Positions 60,800-64,000 of a stretch of DNA of 64,000 nt are shown piece by piece. Source of the stretch: an uncultured Mesonia sp. (GTDB lineage Bacteria > Bacteroidota > Bacteroidia > Flavobacteriales > Flavobacteriaceae); NCBI GenBank assembly GCA_947494545.1, contig CANLVH010000001.1, forward strand, positions 354,214-418,213. Direction: 5' to 3'. The notes beneath the pieces are model-generated. The model did no database searches and had not been told where the DNA came from. It worked only from the letters and a program-made list of their open reading frames with translations. The position numbers and the translations under genes were made by a program. How positions within the stretch are numbered: position 1 is the first letter of the stretch; each line of letters begins with the position of its first letter.

Positions 60800-63700
60800 A
60801 TGAAAAAATACCTACTTTTTTTATTGTTGTGTTTAAGTATGGGGGTAATTACTAACCTACAAGCACAAAGTGGAACTCCTACTGCTCCTACTACGATAGG
60901 AGAATATATTCAAAACCAATGGACGGTTTATGCGTATAATAGAGAATTTCATTGGTTTTGGGGAGAACAAAGTCCGACATTTCGAGGTTATTATATAGAT
61001 GCCAATAGTTACGGTGCAAATAACTTAAATATCAACTCCCAACTAACTTGGAATAGATATACCAGTCCCAGTAGTGCCGCGGGATATACAGGTAATTTAG
61101 TGACTAATGATGAGCATATTGTAGACTATCGTAGAAAAGGCTTTCCTGCGGGTTGGTACCAACTTAAAGTTTGGCATGACGATGAAGGAATCATTGCCGT
61201 AGATGGTACTGTCATTTATAATGACAGCAATGTAATTTCAGACTATACGCTACCTTCACTTGTTTATTTAGATGAAGATTCTAGACTTGCGTTTATATGG
61301 GAAGAAGATGGTGGCGAGTCTTATGGTCGCTTGGAGTTTACAAAAATAGCTTCTGATTTTGGCGACGGAGAATGGCAGGTTAGTGTTTTTGGAGATACTA
61401 ATTTTACCAATTCTGCAGGAATGTATATACAAGGCGGTTTAAATTTTTCTACTCCTTGGCCGAATAGCTCTAGCAGCACCCCTTCTGATGCTCCGGGTTA
61501 TAGCGGTACGTCAGTAGGTAATTCTAATTCGTATATTTATAAACGAAAAAATTTTCCTTGCGGATTTTATAGCATAGACGTTCGTGAGCATGATGATGAT
61601 GCCGAATTGATAATAAACGGCACTTCGGTATGGAGCGCAACCGGCTGGACTGACACTGAAATTCCCGGTGTATGGTCTGGTTATTTAGGAGCCGACTCAA
61701 AAGTAGAAATGCGTATTGCCAATACCGGCGGCGGCGTTACGGCTGCAGGCTTAGAGTTTAACCGTTTAGACGACGCAACTGCTAACGAAACAGTTTGGAC
61801 CGGTAGACAAGACAGCAATACTTCCAATCCTGCCAATTGGTGTCCCGCAATGCCAGATAGTACCAGCGATGTTTTTATTCCGTCGCAAAGCTTAACTGCA
61901 AACAGTCCTGTTTTAGATACCGATTTAAATGTGGGTACTTTACGGATGGATCCCGATGCAATTTTTGATATGTCTGCCAATACATTAACGGTATCTGGCA
62001 ATATGATGCATCACAATACTTGGGAAAACGCGCATATACATCATTTGGTTATGGAATCTGCAAATAGTGAATTTACAGGAGAGAAAGCTGAGATAGATAT
62101 TTTGGAAGTAAAAGCCAATGGTGTTTCTATAAATTTAGACCCGGGAGAAAGTCTGCGTATTAACGAAGTGGTAAAAATAACCAATGGCACGTTAGAGACC
62201 AATGGAAAACTTACTTTAGCTTGTCGTTTTGATAACTTTACCCAACGTGTGGCACAAATAGATAATTTAAATAATGCAATTATAACCGGAAAGGTAATAA
62301 CCGAGCAGTGTATTCCTGCTCGTAGAGCGTTTAGGTTTATAAGTTCGCCGGTAACCACAACTACCACCATTCACGAAAACTGGCAAGAGGGCGCGACAGC
62401 TTATAATGATAATCCTAATCCGGGTTACGGAACGCATATTACCGGAACACAAGGTAATGTAGACCAATGGAATGGTTTTGACTATACCCCGGGCGGTAAT
62501 CCTTCTTTATTTACTTTTGATAACGCTACCCAAAGCTGGTCGGCTGTAGATAATACCAATGCTGCTGATGCTACTTTAGAAGCCGGAAAACCTTATTATT
62601 TTATGGTAAGAGGAAGCCGTGCTATTAATGTACACTCCAATACAGCTATTCCGGATAATACTATTTTACGTGCAACCGGAAGTGTACGGCAAGGCGATAT
62701 AGATATGGCTGCAGATTTTAATGCTAATGCAAACGCTTTTAATTTCTTTGGGAATCCGTATCCGGCCGCAGTAGATATGGTGGCAGTTATGAGTCAAGCT
62801 TCGCATTTGCAGAAAGATTATTACTTATGGGATCCTAATTTAGGCGGAGCCGTAGATTATAATACAAATTCTAACAATTTAGGTGGTCGCGGTGCCTATG
62901 TTACTATAGATGTAGAAAGTCCCGGAGCTCCGGCGGTACCTAGCGGTTCAGATGCTAATCAGTATTTGCAACCGGGACAGGCTGCTTTTGTAAAAGCTGA
63001 TGGAAATGGTACACCACAAATGCTTTTTAAAGAAAGTTTTAAAAATGTGTATGTCAACCAGACAGATGTATTCCGCTTTAGCGAAAACACGATTTCTTTT
63101 ATGGATGTTAACTTGTATCAAACAAGCGATTGGCAGGCAGGAGAAACCGCTTTAGATGGCTTCAGAATTAAATTTAGCGATACGTATACTACCGATGTAA
63201 CGGAAGAAGACGCAGCAAAATTCGGAAACTTAGATGAAAATATAGCTGTTGAAAACGGCGAAGATTTACTGGCTATAGACCGAAGAAATTATCCTGCCGA
63301 AGAAGAAATAATTCCTCTATTCACCAATCAATACCGAAACACGGCTTATACCTTAACTTTCGATTTTAATAATTGGACAGATTTGAGTGTTTATTTAATA
63401 GATTATTATTTGGGTACCGAAACTGCCATTACACAAGAAGACAATTTGTATTCTTTTAGCGTAGAAACGGAGGTGGAAGCGAGTACAGATGCAAATCGTT
63501 TTGCTTTAAAGTTTTCTACGGAAAATTTAGGAGTAGACAATGTTACTACAGAATCAAATTGGGTTTTATACCCTAACCCGACAAAAAGCGGGGAACAAGT
63601 TTATATACGTTTACCGAAGCATGAGCAAGGCAGATGGAAAATAAACATAACCGATATGTTAGGGAAACAAGTGTGGCAACAAGAAAAAACAATAGATGCA

Positions 63701-63808
63701 GAAGGAATGACTTTGGATAACTTGAATTTAAGTCCCGGCGTTTACTTGGTACAGTTGCAATCGACACAAAAAGTTGCGACTTATACTAAAAAGTTGTTGG
63801 TGCGATAA
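60800..63808 (+). CDS. Type IX secretion system cargo protein with C-terminal sorting domain
   Basis: 1002 residues. Signal peptide 1-23 (LLFLLLCLSMGVITNLQAQ). Two homologous domains of about 150 residues follow, recognisable by YRRKGFPAGWYQLKVWHDDE (about 112-131) and YKRKNFPCGFYSIDVREHDD (about 250-270), each ending in a Gly-rich segment. The middle (about 330-520) is repetitive beta sequence, and the next 330 residues contain VYVNQTDVFRFSEN. The C-terminal 80 residues are a type A sorting domain (VLYPNPTKSGEQVYIRLPKH and the end VATYTKKLLVR). T9SS moves it across the outer membrane and removes or uses the tail. Function unknown, no enzyme motif. Confidence 0.9.
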   Translation: MKKYLLFLLLCLSMGVITNLQAQSGTPTAPTTIGEYIQNQWTVYAYNREFHWFWGEQSPTFRGYYIDANSYGANNLNINSQLTWNRYTSPSSAAGYTGNLVTNDEHIVDYRRKGFPAGWYQLKVWHDDEGIIAVDGTVIYNDSNVISDYTLPSLVYLDEDSRLAFIWEEDGGESYGRLEFTKIASDFGDGEWQVSVFGDTNFTNSAGMYIQGGLNFSTPWPNSSSSTPSDAPGYSGTSVGNSNSYIYKRKNFPCGFYSIDVREHDDDAELIINGTSVWSATGWTDTEIPGVWSGYLGADSKVEMRIANTGGGVTAAGLEFNRLDDATANETVWTGRQDSNTSNPANWCPAMPDSTSDVFIPSQSLTANSPVLDTDLNVGTLRMDPDAIFDMSANTLTVSGNMMHHNTWENAHIHHLVMESANSEFTGEKAEIDILEVKANGVSINLDPGESLRINEVVKITNGTLETNGKLTLACRFDNFTQRVAQIDNLNNAIITGKVITEQCIPARRAFRFISSPVTTTTTIHENWQEGATAYNDNPNPGYGTHITGTQGNVDQWNGFDYTPGGNPSLFTFDNATQSWSAVDNTNAADATLEAGKPYYFMVRGSRAINVHSNTAIPDNTILRATGSVRQGDIDMAADFNANANAFNFFGNPYPAAVDMVAVMSQASHLQKDYYLWDPNLGGAVDYNTNSNNLGGRGAYVTIDVESPGAPAVPSGSDANQYLQPGQAAFVKADGNGTPQMLFKESFKNVYVNQTDVFRFSENTISFMDVNLYQTSDWQAGETALDGFRIKFSDTYTTDVTEEDAAKFGNLDENIAVENGEDLLAIDRRNYPAEEEIIPLFTNQYRNTAYTLTFDFNNWTDLSVYLIDYYLGTETAITQEDNLYSFSVETEVEASTDANRFALKFSTENLGVDNVTTESNWVLYPNPTKSGEQVYIRLPKHEQGRWKINITDMLGKQVWQQEKTIDAEGMTLDNLNLSPGVYLVQLQSTQKVATYTKKLLVR

Positions 63809-63950
63809 TTGTCGACATAATTTCTTAAATGATGAAAATCCTCGGTATCTAACTACTGGGGGTTTTTGCTTTCCGAGTGTCATCTCGACAAATGGAGAGA
63901 TCTTTTGCCCAAGCGGGAATTAAGGGACTATCTTACAAAGTGTGTAAGTT

Positions 63951-63984
63951 AAAAAATAGCTGGGGCCGGCCCCAGCTATTTTTT
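63951..63984. terminator. Perfect 34-bp palindrome, bidirectional terminator
   Basis: Seventeen bases, AAAAAATAGCTGGGGCC, are followed directly by their exact complement, with A-run and T-run ends. As a hairpin the GGCC centre supplies the loop. It can end transcripts from both sides; 140 bases after the T9SS gene stop, with a dispersed repeat word (63880) between. Confidence 0.8.
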
Positions 63985-64000
63985 TAATTTTAATATTTAA

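Overview
The window is chromosomal DNA of a member of the Bacteroidota, class Flavobacteriia. The evidence is AT-rich DNA, many TAnnTTTG -7 promoter boxes with short leaders, a type IX secretion (T9SS) sorting domain, DUF5686 and DUF2723 proteins, a Bacteroidota-style sigma-54 neighbourhood, and the block rplM-rpsI-rpsB-tsf-pyrH-frr. The species cannot be fixed from the sequence; a marine Flavobacteriaceae lineage is an inference.

Layout. Bases 1-442 hold the end of a membrane protein. Bases 1259-21428 are a housekeeping block almost entirely on the minus strand: polA, two small unknowns, rplM-rpsI, rpsB-tsf, pyrH-frr, a DUF5686 outer-membrane protein, an RND/MMPL exporter, a zinc-ribbon membrane protein, a beta-barrel protein, asnS, a pseudouridine synthase, rpoN and a PAP2-like protein. 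Bases 21797-30572 hold a phosphoesterase, a surface protein, a thioredoxin-fold protein, a deacetylase, a DUF2723 glycosyltransferase and a formate/nitrite channel. A tRNA-Gln at 30920 is followed by an unusual array of repeated tRNA 3' tails, each with its own hairpin. Bases 32743-54429 are an exopolysaccharide/capsule locus: an epimerase/dehydratase, Wza and Wzc, then after an OmpA gene and repeats a tightly coupled operon with cupin, flippase, glycosyltransferases, a broken sulfotransferase, acyltransferase, EpsG-type polymerase, priming sugar transferase and acetyltransferase. Bases 54611-60146 are accessory (unknown 388-aa protein, two tandem small paralogues, a 250-aa conserved unknown, a DMT transporter, a second priming transferase). 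A large T9SS cargo protein ends the window.

How it fits together. The polysaccharide genes form a Wzx/Wzy-type pathway: a priming transferase loads the first sugar on the lipid carrier, six recognisable glycosyltransferases extend it, acyl-, acetyl- and possibly sulfo-transferases decorate it, the flippase moves it, EpsG polymerises it, and Wza/Wzc export it and control its length.

Most notable observations. (1) A 292-bp element with 14-bp terminal inverted repeats carries a GIY-YIG nuclease gene and splits a four-helix-bundle gene at its most conserved motif. (2) The tRNA-Gln 3'-tail plus hairpin array. (3) Two arrays of 11-bp iterons, one upstream of the 250-aa unknown gene. (4) A T9 tract that breaks the sulfotransferase, a possible phase switch. 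(5) An array of 105/72-bp hairpin units. (6) C-poor low-complexity tracts that begin just after stop codons of many genes, always in the same orientation relative to the gene. Intergenic DNA is also rich in dispersed palindromic repeats. No CRISPR array, rRNA, integrase or recognisable transposase was seen.
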